The notes: generated by a model from the letters alone, not told the origin. Positions 48,601 to 61,078 are shown, numbered from the stretch's first letter. The stretch: DNA of 64,000 nucleotides from Primula veris (GCA_963682055.1 OY821747.1:32052126-32116125); one strand, 5' to 3'. Numbers and translations are program-made.

Positions 48601-49335
48601 TCCCCGTAGATGTTTAAGATTTGAACAAGGAAGTCCATTTTCTCTCACTAGAAGGGAAAGACTTATTTTCTGGAAGTGAAATACCCGAACCACTAACTTT
48701 CGCAGCATATTATCTTCCAGATTTCGAATGTATACCATTGTTCTTAGTTTTTCCACAACTAAGAGCAGCCCATGAGTCTCCCAATCCAAATTCCGAATTA
48801 TCTAAAGGAGCTAAAACTTTTCTTGGAATTTGCACCCCAGCATCGTTAATGCTTTGGCCCCTATTCGAAGTGGAAAAAATCAGTCTTTCGTATATCCATG
48901 TGTAGTGGGCGAGAGACGCTCCTACGAGATGTAAACATGGAAATGAGACTAGTGGTTTGAGTTTGGTTCAACTCAAACCAAAAAAGCTTTGGCTCATACT
49001 AGTTTTCAGCAATTATTGGATTAAACTAATCTTCGGATAAGGGTGGGCGTTGTGTTTGGACTTTGATTCTGACCTTTAATTAAAAGAGACAAAGTAAAAA
49101 TTAATTCATCTCCATTTTTTTTTAAATGAAAGAGCTAATAGAAAGACAGAAGAAAATAATTTTGCACCTGTGCACTATAAGGTTGTGGCCTGCACTATCA
49201 GATCTCCACCCATGTTTATTGATATTCATTTGTCCTGGGTTTATAGCCTCATGGATACCATGCAGTAGTTGAACAGAAAGAGTGTCAAGGGAGGACGGAT
49301 ATTCCTCACATAAGCAAAGTGTGGAGCAGGTAAAC
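45692..49335 (-). pseudogene. DCD-kelch protein pseudogene (NS1A-binding-protein-like family)
   Basis: Plant DCD-kelch proteins carry a DCD domain, a coiled-coil segment and six kelch blades; roles are poorly known (stress and development). The DCD remnant is at about 49170-49335: GLPAPHFAYVRNIRPPLTLF and LFNY in one frame, then LHGIHEAINPGQMNIN in another, so about 10 bases are missing between them. A linker remnant encodes EEMASPELRALVVK (about 47957-48000) and MEEVETMKVSQQSLQ (about 47815-47860). Kelch exons are about 46528-46720, 46231-46431 and 45692-45768, with good splice sites. The first has an extra base at 46620-46624, before MSIVRKYSSSVAMNGKVYVL. The second has an extra base in an A-run at 46330-46333, splitting NIF from AIGG. 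The third encodes RFAPAAAEFNG and FVVGGYDGKSYL intact. The 48240-48900 stretch has further in-frame stops. The N-terminal DCD exon and last blades are missing. Confidence 0.8.
47496..47696. mobile_element. hAT-like MITE candidate (about 200 bp)
   Basis: Inverted ends GGACTTGTTTGG and CCAAACAAGGCC, flanked by CTTGG on both sides. The 5-bp flank is not the 8 bp expected of hAT elements, so the family is uncertain. A lone GGCCTTGTTTGG end is also seen near 18156. It lies inside the DCD-kelch pseudogene. Confidence 0.5.
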
Positions 49336-50199
49336 CTATCCAAGAATTAGAAGAAATTGTTTAATGGCAGTTTAAGCCCAGCAAATAATGCATACATATA
49401 CTCAATGTCGAGTAAAATGGTATTCTAGGAGGGAAATCCTCTTGGAACTTCAGTTAATGTAGCATTCTAGCACAACAGCACCTAAATTGATTTATGATAT
49501 CATGAAATTTAAGACACTGAGGCCTAAAAGGAAGCCAATCATACTTTCAAGTCATCATGCAAATTTTGTGGCCAAGTTAAAAAGATGAAAAGTAAGAAAC
49601 AACATGAGACAGGGGGTATATATGATGTGCAAATTGAAAGAAATCCAAAAAGATAAACATAAAAACACGCACTCTTATCACATAAGGGGTTAAGTAGTCA
49701 ATGATAATAAGTAATGCATCTATGAAGTCATTTTTCCTGACTTAAGGTCAGGCAATAGCTAATGTACACAGCCTTACATAGAAATATCTACCCTAGTTTC
49801 TACTGGACCACAAAAGGATGATTGTACGTTGAACACGTAGACTGGTAAACTAAAATAGAGAAATAAGAAACAAAAATCAAGCCTTGTCCGTTATACATAC
49901 GGAAAACACTGAGAGCCAAAACCCAGATGTTCCAATTAAAAAAAAAAAAAAAAATATCAAAATAACACACTTCATTACTTTTATATGACTGTAAAAAAAA
50001 CAATAAATAAATAATGACCAAACAAAATAAGGGTTTCAAACCAAACTAGATAAGGAATAAACTACTCATCTCCTACATACCCAAGCATTTTACAAATAAC
50101 AGTGAACTAACTGCTAAACAATATTTTATAAATATCCATTATGTATATCTTTGGATAACTTTTTTTTTCCTGATGATTCATGGAATTTGGATAACTTTT

Positions 50200-50335
50200 T
50201 CTCATGTTTTAATATATCTAGGGGGTAATTGAATTTTTCTCCTTAAGCGTATACTCGAAAATGATTTACTGTTATAAGGTTCTTCATGCTGAAAATCGTG
50301 CTCTACAGTATTATTTCAAAGTTTTTTCCTCTTGA
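50200..50335 (+). repeat. Inverted fragment of the IDM1-like gene (intron 10 and start of exon 11)
   Basis: The plus strand shares AAGCGTATACTC, TTTACTGTTATAAG and TTCATGCTGAAAATCG with the reverse complement of 32585-32700, and continues into a decayed exon 11 start (TATTATTTCAAAGT). It is therefore a third, short copy of this gene region, opposite in orientation to the other two. Confidence 0.75.
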
Positions 50336-51849
50336 CTGGAAAGACACTAGAAGCGGAAACCCCAACTTAAATTCTCATACAAGAGTATTTTTGTTAAACT
50401 TCTGAAACATAATGCAGAAAACCAACAATAAGAAACAGAGTTTTTTTTATCATAAATTAATAGAGAAATGCATCAGATGATTCAAATTACTTCTTGCTTA
50501 CAGGAAATGTATTGTCGACAGGTATTAAAGACATACAAGGGACTTTACTTTTTCCTCAACGGTAAAACCAATAAAAATAATAATTTAAAAATCTTCAGTT
50601 TTGAAATCACTAAAAAGAAATTACATTCTCTACTAGACTTGGTGAGAAAATAGGCAACGTAGTCAAAAGTAAGAAAAAGAGAAAACCCACCGTCAGAAAT
50701 AATAAAAGCTAAGAGTCGAAAACAAAAATTGTTGTAACTTAATCTGAGAGATTCTTACTATGAAAACTTATTTTCTTCTAGACTCATGCCCCCATTAGGC
50801 ATAAGCAAAATCACTGCTTAACTCAAAATCCCCTTAAAGTCACCGAATGTAGATCTAACTACCAGAGGAATATTTTGCAACAATTCCACAGACAATCCAC
50901 ACAAAAAGGGTAAGAATTAGATTCACATTAGCGTCTTATTTACTACAATTTGTTCGCAAGTTGCATTTTTATGAAAGAATTAATGTCTTGATTAGGACAA
51001 AAGGCGATCGATCATAATTAAGTACCTTAAAAGAGATATTATACATGTCTTTAGTAAAAGATTATTTTTCATTAATAACAAAGTCGGGTAAAGTTAAGAA
51101 GAGTGAAGAGCAAATGCCCGTACAAAGTAACTTCACTCTTTTAGTACGATGATAGTAACACAATATTAATGTCTACGATATGAAGTATTGACTATATAAG
51201 CTAGAGAAGACAAACTGACGCAAAGAACCGTTACGAAAAGGAACTGTAGTATAAGTGGGATATTGAATATAGAACAACTATAGAATCTGAGATTGCACCG
51301 CAATATGCATAAAAATACATAAAGCTTTACAGTCGATAAAATCTTGTACGAACATCAAATAGGATAAAAGTAAGGGAAGCTTTGTAAAATCTTGTACGAA
51401 CATCAAATAGTATGTATTAATATTCTTTTCTGTTATAGCCTCAACCTTCCCTTTCACAACCCTCTACATAGAACTGACCAAAGCTCAGAAAATTTACATG
51501 AGCATAAATAGAATTAATTAATTAAAGCATTACCTTGCGAGTTGCAACCAGGCTATGTTATGAAATGTGATGAACAACAATCTTCCCAATTTTTCATTAT
51601 TTACGTAATCACGGGATCGCCGCCTTTTCTTCCAGATACTCCACATAAATCCTGAATTTAAGCAATCGCCGTCTTTTTTTCCTATCACAAAACAATTGAA
51701 AAGATGTTAACTTTGCGTAAAAGAGCAATCTTTGCAACTTATTAATAACAGAATGAATAATGCCTTTTATCATCCTTTCTTGCAAATTGATCATAGACGT
51801 AGGGCATCTTAACTATGCAAATGATTATTTTTTTAAATAAAGGATTGCA

Positions 51850-52500
51850 TTAAATGTTAACTAGAAATTGCATGGATATACCCTAAAAATTCGACTTTAA
51901 ACGGTAATAAAATTATGGGTATATTAGAAAAGGCAGAATAGTATGATAAACACAACAAAACCCTTAATCATTAAAAAAGAGGTAGGTATAAGGCATTTTT
52001 TGTCTTAAAAATTCCAACTTTCTTAGTATTTGTATCTTATGATATGTTAATCACATACATAAGCATCTTAATTATGTAAATAATTTTTTTAATTTATATA
52101 TTCGACATTTTCAAGTATAAAAAACTACACCCAGAAATTGTATAAAGCATGAATGTATCCTAAAAATTCCAACTTTTTTTCAGAATTTGTATGTCTATCA
52201 AATGTTAATTGGTAAAATAAATCATGAGTAAATTAAACTCCATAATTAGAATATGATAAACACAATAAAACCTTTAAATCATTAAATTACTATTAACTAT
52301 GTAAAAAAAAAAACTTCTTAAATTAATATTTTCAGACATTTTGAAGTATAAAAAACTACACCCAGAAACTGCATCATAAAAATTTCAACTTTCTTATAAT
52401 TTATATCTCTATCAAATGTTAAAAAAGGTAATGAAATCATGGGTATATTAGAAAAAGGCAAAATATGATAATCACAACAAAACCCTTAATCATTAAAGTA
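51850..52500. repeat. Diverged tandem repeats (about 170-250 bp units)
   Basis: Three loosely spaced copies share TAAAAATTCxAACTTT, ATGGGTATATTAGAAAA, ATGATAAxCACAACAAAACCC and AATCATTAAA in the same order. Confidence 0.6.
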
Positions 52501-52964
52501 AATCACACAAAGAAAAAAAATTCACTAAACATATTTAAATTGAGAGAGATAGAGATTGTACCTGGATACATAAAAAGCTGCATTTTTTTAAATATTTTTT
52601 TTTTCTGAGGATTAACAAATGTGGGTGGGTTTAAATACTGTTAAACAAATTTGATAAAAGTGATAAAAGTGATAAAACAGAAGGTTTGTATAAAACAAAA
52701 GGTTTACTATAAAAAAAAAAAAAAAGTGTACTTTTTAGAAAATCTGCAACTTATTTAACTAATGCTTTTGTTCTTGAAAATTAATTTGGGATAAAAAATA
52801 TTTAATAGAAGTATATTAAAATATATTAATATTTAGTTATAATAATAAATTTGATATGAAGAAACGTATAAAGTTAAACTGTTATGCTAAAAATATAAAA
52901 GTGACGTTAATGAGGAAAAGTGTAAGTAAACTGATACATGCTCTTATATAGCTAAAAAAAAAAA

Positions 52965-53164
52965 TATGTACAAATCTACACATAAATTGTTATGGTTTTT
53001 TTTTTGTTTATGTGACGGTTTTTATGACATGATTGTAATAGTATGGTCAATTTGTAACATATTTGCGACAATTTTTCGAATTAGTGGCATGTTTGTAACA
53101 AGTTTTAATTTTTACAAAATGAACCGTGTTTTTTTTTTTTTAATGATCAACCTTAGTTGTAGTG
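52965..53164. mobile_element. CACTA-like remnant
   Basis: Contains GTGACGGTTTTTATGAC, TTTGTAACA and TTAGTGGCATG repeats like the subterminal repeats at 23.5 and 27.1 kb. It ends near a TAGTTGTAGTG motif at 53154-53164 that resembles a CACTA terminus. Boundaries are uncertain. Confidence 0.4.
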
Positions 53165-54499
53165 TATGTATGATAAATGGCATGTATGCTTAGACACAAC
53201 TTAAGTATTACATTGTAATGAAGTCTTATAAACGAAGTTATCTAATAATTTATAGTAATAAATAATTGATTTGGTAAAAATAATAATATTATTATTATTG
53301 AAAATAAGAAATAATGAGAGAATGTGTTATTTTTACTTTAATGTACGAGTTTGTGCTATGTCATTCGTTAACTTTATTGTTAAATTTAACAATAACGTTA
53401 ACAACATTAATTTTAAGTTTAATGTGTTACTTAATAATATTATTGTAAAAAAAACACGTTTATTACCTAACAATTTTACAATTGAAATAATAAACATTAT
53501 TGTGGATGATCTAACTAAATTGAACTGGCTAAAAATACTAGCCCCAAGTTAGCTTTACATAAGCTCGTTTCTCATTTCAAATCTTATTTTTCATTTCCTC
53601 GTTTCAATTATAAATCTTAAAAATAAATCGTTTTGATTCACATATTCATTTTACTTTCCGGAAATTATGGTCCCGACTCTGACAAACAAAACTTTAATAT
53701 ATATTGTTAAAGACCGAGAAAACTAGTAATGATTGAGTACTAAACTAAAATACTATTGTTGCGACCATTACTATTTTACTCAAAACTTTCTCCTATTTTT
53801 GCGAGGCGCAATAACTTAAACCTAATGTTAGACGGCAAAGAATCATTTTTTGTCATTCATGATAGGTTGTTTGTTCATAATGCATACTCCTAAGATTATT
53901 TGAAAAGTCGAAGTTGTATATTTTTTGCCTCATTATTTATCTTGATTTAAGTTTAAATGATTATCACGAACTAGCTTTCCAATTGATTTTCTTTAAACAA
54001 GATTATATAAGCTTAATTTTAGAAAGCTCATAATTTTATGTACAAATATGTAAATACTATAGCTATTAACTTTCGTTAAGGAATTGGCATATGCAAGGGA
54101 TGTATTAATTGTCTTCCTTATATATTTCTTACGAGTCGAACTTGATAATCGTAAGCGAAGAAGATACGATCATATATTGAATCATATAAAAATTCAAAAC
54201 CAAGCAGTATGAATCAGTTCCGAAGCTGATATGTATGAATGTCATGAGTTACCAACATATCGGTATTTAAGAGATAAACGAACAACTGGGTAAGGTCCCG
54301 TCTATATATAAAATGGATCTGTTTGATATAAAAAATAAAAATAAAAATAAAAAACGAACAAAATGTAGTCAAACCATTAGCTAAATGCATCTAGTCGTCG
54401 ACGATTAATTGTTAGTCTACATTGGATCCAAATAACATGTATAGTATGAATACCCGGTCTCCATTTAATTGTAATATCAACTAATCACTAATAATGATC

Positions 54500-54706
54500 T
54501 GTTGTGTGACATATTAGCTCGTTATAGATATATATAGAGATATGTATAGATATAGAGAGGTATGAGAGACAACAAACGAAGTGTTTATTCATTAATACAA
54601 GTGTATAGAGAGATACATCAAGAGACCCTGACCCTCTTTATATAATAGAGGATAGAGTTACATATGCTAGGAAAGACCAAGATAAGTCCAATAATATCCT
54701 ACAACA
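54500..54706 (-). repeat. 3' LTR of the degenerate copia element (207 bp)
   Basis: Plus-strand ends TGTTGTGTGAC and ATCCTACAACA. It matches the right-hand copy with about four substitutions over 180 bases. Confidence 0.88.
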
Positions 54707-57700
54707 CTCCCCCTTTGGACGTCTTGATTTCTTCGTCTTCATGCTGTCGATGTGAGTCGAGTTCATTCGCGTGCTAAACACATAAAAACCTTAGGGCCGG
54801 AAAACCCAGTGTGGGACAAAACCGGTACCTAGGAGAAACTGTGTAGCCGAATGATATAGGCCGAAATATCATGTAAGTAACTAACCACAAAACAGTGTGC
54901 ATCATCAAAACCTTGCCAGAGCAAACCCAATGGGAAAATCTCTGATCGAAGGAAAAAGAGTGCAACAGTGGTAGTAGTAGGGGATCAACCACAAAACAGG
55001 TGCCTCATCAAAACCTTGTTAGAGTAAACCCAGTGGAAAAAACCTCTAGTCGAAGGACAAAAGAGTACACAGTGGTAAGAAGTATACAACCGGATACTCC
55101 CCCTAATTTCGGCAATCTTAAGTGAGATATGATGGGAACGTGTCTCGCTAAAAACCTTGCCAAGGAAAACCCAGTGGGAAAAAACCTTGGTCTAAGGACA
55201 AAAAAGAGTACACGAGCATGCGACTGGATGCTCCCCCTCACTTGCACACGACAGGGTGCGAAGATTTCGACTAAGTAGTAATTAGTGCAATAAGCATTCA
55301 CCTGGATGCTCCCCCTCACTTGCACACGACTGGGTGCAAAGATTTCATATTCCAAGAAAGAGTACGAGCATTCGACTGGATGCCTCATTTACTTACATAC
55401 GAATGGATGCAAGAAAATCTAACGTGGAATAGAACGAGCATTCAACTGGATGCTCTTAAACTTCATTTGTGAAGATTAATTTCGGCGAGAAATGCTAAAT
55501 AGCATAATGTAGTCATGTCTCTCTTGATCAATAACAAGAAGTTGTCTTCTATGACAAGTGTTTTATCTGGATCGTGAGACAGAACATATGTAATTCAAAT
55601 ATGGCTAATACGAGCTCGAAACCATATAAACTCTCTAGTCGTCTCATAGAACACGAGTAAACCAGAGTGATTTGTTTAGAGTCATTCCAAGACCTCCAAG
55701 ATGTCGCCTTATTCCTAATGGTAAAGACATACCATGTTAGGAATATCCCCTATGCGGGTCTGATAAGTAACCGGCATCGGTATAACCGAAAAAGGGTTGC
55801 GTTAATTCGAGTACCGAAGGGGGTAGGTACACTCGATGACGCAAATGGGATAAACTAGCCCACTTCCAAAATTACCATAAGGTAAGGGAATGTGTCTTTA
55901 GTGCCATTTCGATGGCAGCGTGTTAGCGCGATGTTGTGTCGAGCTATACCATTCACAACAGACGAGATGTTCGTCCTAGCACATTAGACCAAGTACAATG
56001 ATGCGCTTATTGTACTTAGATATGAACATTATGGTTCAATATCTCTTCATCGTCTCATCAGGGACGGACTGGGTCTATATCAATGTCTAGTGATCGAACG
56101 ATCATGGGAGAATCTGACGACTCAGCGTCATGATGACTACAACGTCATAACACCTTCTAGGTGTATTCTGAATCATGGACTTAGATTCAATCTTTACGGG
56201 ACTCGATCATCAGGCCGAGTCACTACCGTTTCTTCCCAAGATCCTTCATCTCGAAGGCAAATCCAAAAAAAAAATGGATCGCGTAATAAAACACGCAAGG
56301 GCATAATACTTGTTCAAGTATCCCAACCTAATCAAGTACTCACTTAGGCGGGTATACCACAGCCGCTCAGATTATATTAATCCATATAGTGAACGTCTCA
56401 GTCAATTGAGATCGTGTTCCGTGGTCAGGAACTACTTGATTCAAGCACATGAAATCACACAGGGACCTTCATCTATATCTCTTTGTCTAAATCCCCATAG
56501 AGATAAAACCGTGACCACAATCGCATGCTGCATAATCAGTTTTTCGGAAACTACTAAACTGATAAAGTAGGGGACTGTTATATTGTCCATTACGAGAAAA
56601 TCAACCATCTCGTAATCAATTCCAAGGTAAGAGAGAAGCCTTGCGCTACTAGGCGAGCATTCTACAATCTCATTATTCTCATCAATTTTCCTTACGAATA
56701 ACCAAATAAACGAACTCGTTTAACATTGGTGGTGTTGAAGCTACAGGTCCAAACACACTTTCGCTAAGGAGTCTACTTGGATTGCAAGTTTCCATTAGTC
56801 CAGTCTATTCTCCGTTAACTTCAGGCAACGGTACATGGTTCTCTGTCATAATTTGCTCATATTATCAGTCGTCACCGAATATATGAACAAGTAATCAATG
56901 ACAGTCTCGTTTTGCTTCAATATCGTCTAAGATATCATGATCGACAAATATTTCGAGATTATTAGGATGAGGAGGAAATCACACATCTCATTGATCCTTT
57001 ATAATCTCGTGCGACAAACGAGTTTCAGTTCACCACCTCTGGGGCTGAACGAATTAAGAACTTGTCAACTTCCTCATATCTTGTGAAGGACGACAGACTG
57101 ACGGCCGACGACAGCGTCCTTTGCTTGGCGGGTTCGGCCAAAGCAACGTGTTACGACAGGAACACGGCGTCCGACAGGGACGTCTATCCTTGCAAGCATT
57201 TTGCAGCAGGTATAAATGATCTCGTGACATCTCATAAAGTCATTAAATGCGTCTGGCATTTAGTTAGACTTGAGGGAGTCTATGCACTTACTTATCACTA
57301 AGTGCAGTTTTGGGGATCAAGCTAAGACTGAGTGGGTTATGCCATGTTACTTCACATCGTTCCTTATCAACGGTAACGTGCAAATCTCCCCCTAACGACG
57401 GGGAGAACAGTCTTAGCGATGTCACTTTCGCATATCATGCGGTAAAGAGATCGCTTGCCAAGGTTACTCTATCAAATGATAGGCAGGAGATTCATAATCG
57501 ACTTATGTATCCCATTCAGAGGTCCATATTTTGAACGCTAGAATGGCTCAATCAAAATATTAATTAATCACTCTAAACACGCGTTAATATGAGACTTCTG
57601 GCTCATAACCAGTAACCAGCTGGTACGCATAAGGTGTTTGAGTGTCTATGGGCCTCATGACGGACCAATGCAGCAAAATAGCATAACCCCACACGGAAAT

Positions 57701-57972
57701 ATAAATCTTGGTGCGCAAGACCAAGAAATGCGTGCAATCATTTGCAGTCGCATCATCAAACTTTCCGTGAGTCCATTTGGGTCTGAATATAATCGACAGG
57801 ATGTTCAATTTCAATTTCCAAACTCAAGTAATTCAAATCGAAATTTTGATTATTACTCTTCGGAATTATCAAGTCGGCTAGACTTTTCAGGATAATCCGG
57901 GTCATGGACCATCAACTTAATGATAGGGCTAAAAGTTTGGAAAGTGCTGCATTTATGTGGACAACATTAAAA

Positions 57973-58164
57973 TGTGACCATATAGATATATATAGAGATA
58001 TGTATAGATATAGAGAGGTATGAGAGACAACAGACGAAGTGTTTATTCATTAATACAAGTGTATATAGAGATACATCAAGAGACCCTGACCCTTTTTATA
58101 TAATAGAGGATAGAGTTACATATGTTAGGAAAGACCAAGATAAGTCCAATAATATCCTACAACA
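57973..58164 (-). repeat. 5' LTR of the degenerate copia element (about 192 bp)
   Basis: Ends ATCCTACAACA and is followed by the TGATC duplication. The inner end (about 57973) is truncated or rearranged relative to the left copy: TGTGACCATATAG instead of TGTTGTGTGACATATTAGC and what follows it. Confidence 0.8.
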
Positions 58165-58169
58165 TGATC

Positions 58170-59364
58170 GACTTATTTAGGTCTTTTATGCTCTTAAAGC
58201 CGATTATGGAGGTGGAAAATGAGAACATGCATATGTTTCCATACATGATAAACTTCAAGAAAACTAACAATTGGCAAATAAAATGCAAATTTTTTTTAGA
58301 GTTTTAACCTTCACGAAATTTTCTCTTAATCTTCATAATTGCATGTTTCAAATTTATAAAAAAAAATTTATAAATGAAACCGCTAACAATAAGCGAGGAC
58401 ATGAACGTAAAACAAAAATACTTTAAGAACTAATTAAGAAATTCACATAACATCTTTTCTTTTTTATATTTCATGCACACATTTTTTAAAGAGATCTAAC
58501 TTAACGTACAACAAGAATTTTCACAATATATGCACATCCTTTTGCCATAATCAACAATTAAAATACCATACCACTACCGGCAGTAAGAGTCGGAAAAAGT
58601 TTCTATATTATGGGGGTGGTTTACGACCTCGTCCTCCTCCTTCCATGTTGGTAGTGTCGTATTTACGTACGATATCAAATTACTATTCAAGTTTAATGGT
58701 ACATTTACTACTAATATATTTTGTAAACCGCATTATTCTACATTTATACTATAATGTTATCATAGTCTTATCTTATGCAGGACTAGAGGTGTAAATTAAT
58801 GAGTGATTAACATTTAAGATACAAATTGACATACATTAACTCAATTGACTTTTTTGGTAATATTTCTAAGTCTGTTCACTTATTCTGGATGATGTATCAT
58901 CATGTAGTTTATTGTAGATTTGATATTTTGTTAGTTTTCATATTATAAACTGAAGCTAGTAATCGTAAACAATCATTACCGTAAAAATAATTAATGACAT
59001 ACGTTTGGATACACCGATGGTGCGGACCTTGTCGTGAAATTAAGTTTTGTTTCTTTACTAAACATAACAAGGGCAAATGTTTCACCGATTCACCACACAA
59101 AATTTCGGCTTCCTTCACATTCCAAAATATACAACCACGAAGACCAAACAATCTTTAATAAATAACTGAAAAGCCAAGAATTTGGTTCAATAGGTCGTCA
59201 AAAGGACACTAGGCCAATAGACCAGATTCTCTTTGATGAAGTCGGTAACAGAAACATTTTAAAAAAATCAATTTCTATTGAAGGATTCCTATTTCATTGC
59301 GGTTAGTTTGAACTTTGAAGCAGCTGTTTCTATTTTCTGACACACGAAACAAAAGAAACCATCT
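58170..59364. other. Spacer; right part is the duplicated 3' flank of the IDM1-like gene
   Basis: 58170-59000 shows nothing recognisable. From about 59030 to 59364 the sequence aligns with 31823-32288 (shared AAATGTTTCACCGAT, CAATAGGTCGTCAAAAGGACA, TTCTCTTTGATGAA), so the duplication includes the gene's downstream flank. Confidence 0.7.
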
Positions 59365-60190
59365 TCAAGATCCCACTATAGTCTTTTGAAGCATCGGCAT
59401 CCCGTGAAAGACTACCAGCTGATAATCCTTCTGGTAATGCTCAAGCTGCATCAATACAAAAAGTAACTTATTCTCTTTCTTATAACGATGGTTCACAGCA
59501 GTCAATTAAATTCATCAATAAATAATAAGAAAATGGCACAAACCTCCTCCTTCGAAATATAGCTAGATTCAATACTCTCTTCTTCAGTCCAAGATTTCAC
59601 CTCTCGTATAGCCGGCAGCACAAGCTTCTTCACTTTAAGAGACTGAAGCAGCAATTCGAGACAAGCAAAAAGTACTTCGGTATAATCCTGCAGAACACGA
59701 TTTTCAGCATGAAAAACCTCATAGCAGTAAATCATTCCCAAGTATACGTTTAAGGAGAAAAATTCAATAGCCCCGTAGATATTCCAAAACATGAGAAACA
59801 ACTATCCACATATTGTACGGTTCCAACTTTCAGTATCAAGATCAATTTTCTAGTTCTTCTGTTATAAGTATCTAGTCTAAAGCTGAATATAAAAATCAAC
59901 AGCATTCATGCCAATGTATGCAACCATGCAAGCAGTACGTGCAAGCTTGAAAAATAAACATAATAACCCTTTTCATAAAGAAAATTGATTTGGATTATCC
60001 AGATTTGGAGTATTGGCAGGGACAACTTAAAGAAGAGAAGAATTAAAATTACTTCTGCCACGTTTGTATATGGAAAAAAAGGACGTAAAATATCACCAGT
60101 TCTTGTGTTTGGTGTTTCTCTGCAATCAAAGGAAGTTCCGCCATTCCCTCCCCAAAAACTCGAATTATACCGGCAGCGACTATTTTTGAG
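59365..60190 (-). CDS. Second IDM1-like gene copy, last three exons (5' part displaced by a copia insertion)
   Basis: Three exons match exons 10-12 of the gene at 32289-38444: 60097-60190 (SKIVAAGIIRVFGEGMAELP), 59544-59687 (YTEVLFACLELLLQSLKVKK) and 59365-59445 (EHYQKDYQLVVFHGMPMLQK, TGA at 59365-59367). Splice sites, phases and lengths are kept; exon 10 is 6 bases longer. They encode the acyltransferase-like C-terminus and share the lost acetyl-CoA loop glycine. Upstream sequence continues 47 bases into intron 9 and stops exactly at the LTR starting at 60238. The upstream exons may lie beyond the right edge, on the far side of the copia element, so this could be an intact gene with an intronic insertion rather than a pseudogene. 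The frames being open in all three exons favours recent or continuing function. Confidence 0.75.
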
Positions 60191-60375
60191 CTGTATAACG
60201 AAAACAAAAATACGATTTAAAAGAGAACACTGAAAACTGTTGGTTCTTTGGTACTATTTCGAATACGATAAAGAAAAGGACAATAATATAAAAGACAGGA
60301 ACGCAATGGAAATAACACTTTATTTCTCACAATTGGAATATGAATTACAATTCCTGACTCGTACAGAATTAAATT

Positions 60376-60660
60376 AAACTGCTGGACTGGTTTCAACAAA
60401 TAAAAACTGCCGGACTGTTTTGTAAATAAAACAAACTGCCGGACTGTTTTAACAAGAAAAAGAAACTGCCGGACTGTTTTAAACAAACTGCCGGACTGTT
60501 TTAACAAATAAAAAACTGCCGGACTGGTTTTAAACAAACTGCCGGACTGGTTTTAACAAATAAAAAACTGCCGGACTGGTTTTGTAAATAAAACAAACTG
60601 GACTGGTTTTAACGAATAAAAAACTGCCGGACCGGTTATTAAATAAACTGCTCGGACTGT
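60376..60660 (-). repeat. Minisatellite inside the LTR (about 10 copies)
   Basis: Irregular tandem copies of AAACTGCCGGACTGxTTT separated by variable A-rich spacers such as TAACAAATAAA. The core is well conserved while the spacers vary in length. Confidence 0.88.
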
Positions 60661-61070
60661 TATGTAAATACTGGAAATTAAATTACAGGAAAGTAAATTA
60701 CAGAATAGGAAAGACTGAAATGTAAATTACAGAAACTAAAGGTACTGGAAAGAAAAATACAAAAGGGAAACAGTACTGAAATTAAATGGACAGAATAATA
60801 AAGGACTGAAAAGTAAATAACAGAAATTAAAAGAAGAGGCAACTGCTGAGCAGTTTCCCTTAAACAATATTTCCCGAACCACCTTTAAAGGTTTCTGGTT
60901 TCGGGACTTTGTTCCCAAGGTACAACTTCTATCTCAGAGTGGCTCGTATGGAAACCGGCACCGAACCACAGGTCGAGCTGTTGGTGGTGCGGTTCTCTCT
61001 CACTAAGTGTATGCTTATGCTGTGAGTTGTGTGTTTGATGGTGTACTGAAATGAGAGGGGGATGGCTGCC

Positions 61071-61078
61071 TTTTATAG
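61071..61078 (-). promoter_or_regulatory. TATA box of the copia LTR
   Basis: Minus-strand CTATAAAA followed by GGCAGCC, about 180 bases downstream of the short-unit array. It is the likely core promoter of the element. Confidence 0.65.

Larger units (their letters stand above)
49340..54494. other. Gene-free spacer
   Basis: AT-rich. Besides the repeats listed separately I see a duplicated AAATCTTGTACGAACATCAA motif at about 51340 and 51390, and no coding sequence. The expected N-terminal DCD exon was sought here and not found. Confidence 0.5.
54500..58164 (-). mobile_element. Degenerate Ty1/copia element with both LTRs and target duplication
   Basis: A 3.67-kb element flanked by TGATC (54495-54499 and 58165-58169). 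The 3' LTR is the left one; the purine tract (reverse complement of CTCCCCCTTTGGA, 54705-54717) adjoins it. Minus-strand translation gives broken integrase (ISVWGYAILLHW around 57660-57760) and broken reverse transcriptase (56310-56470, alignable base by base with 340-500 of the left-edge element). Many stops and frame changes mean it cannot encode a polyprotein. No primer-binding site is recognisable beside the 5' LTR, and Gag and protease are missing. Its 3' region has the same CCCAGTGGG-type repeats as 1690-2100. Confidence 0.9.

Noticed and set aside
52560..52640. Possible first exon (MQLFMYP then a GTACAA donor) for the DCD-kelch gene
   Set aside because: Too short, no similarity to DCD N-termini and no linked second exon.
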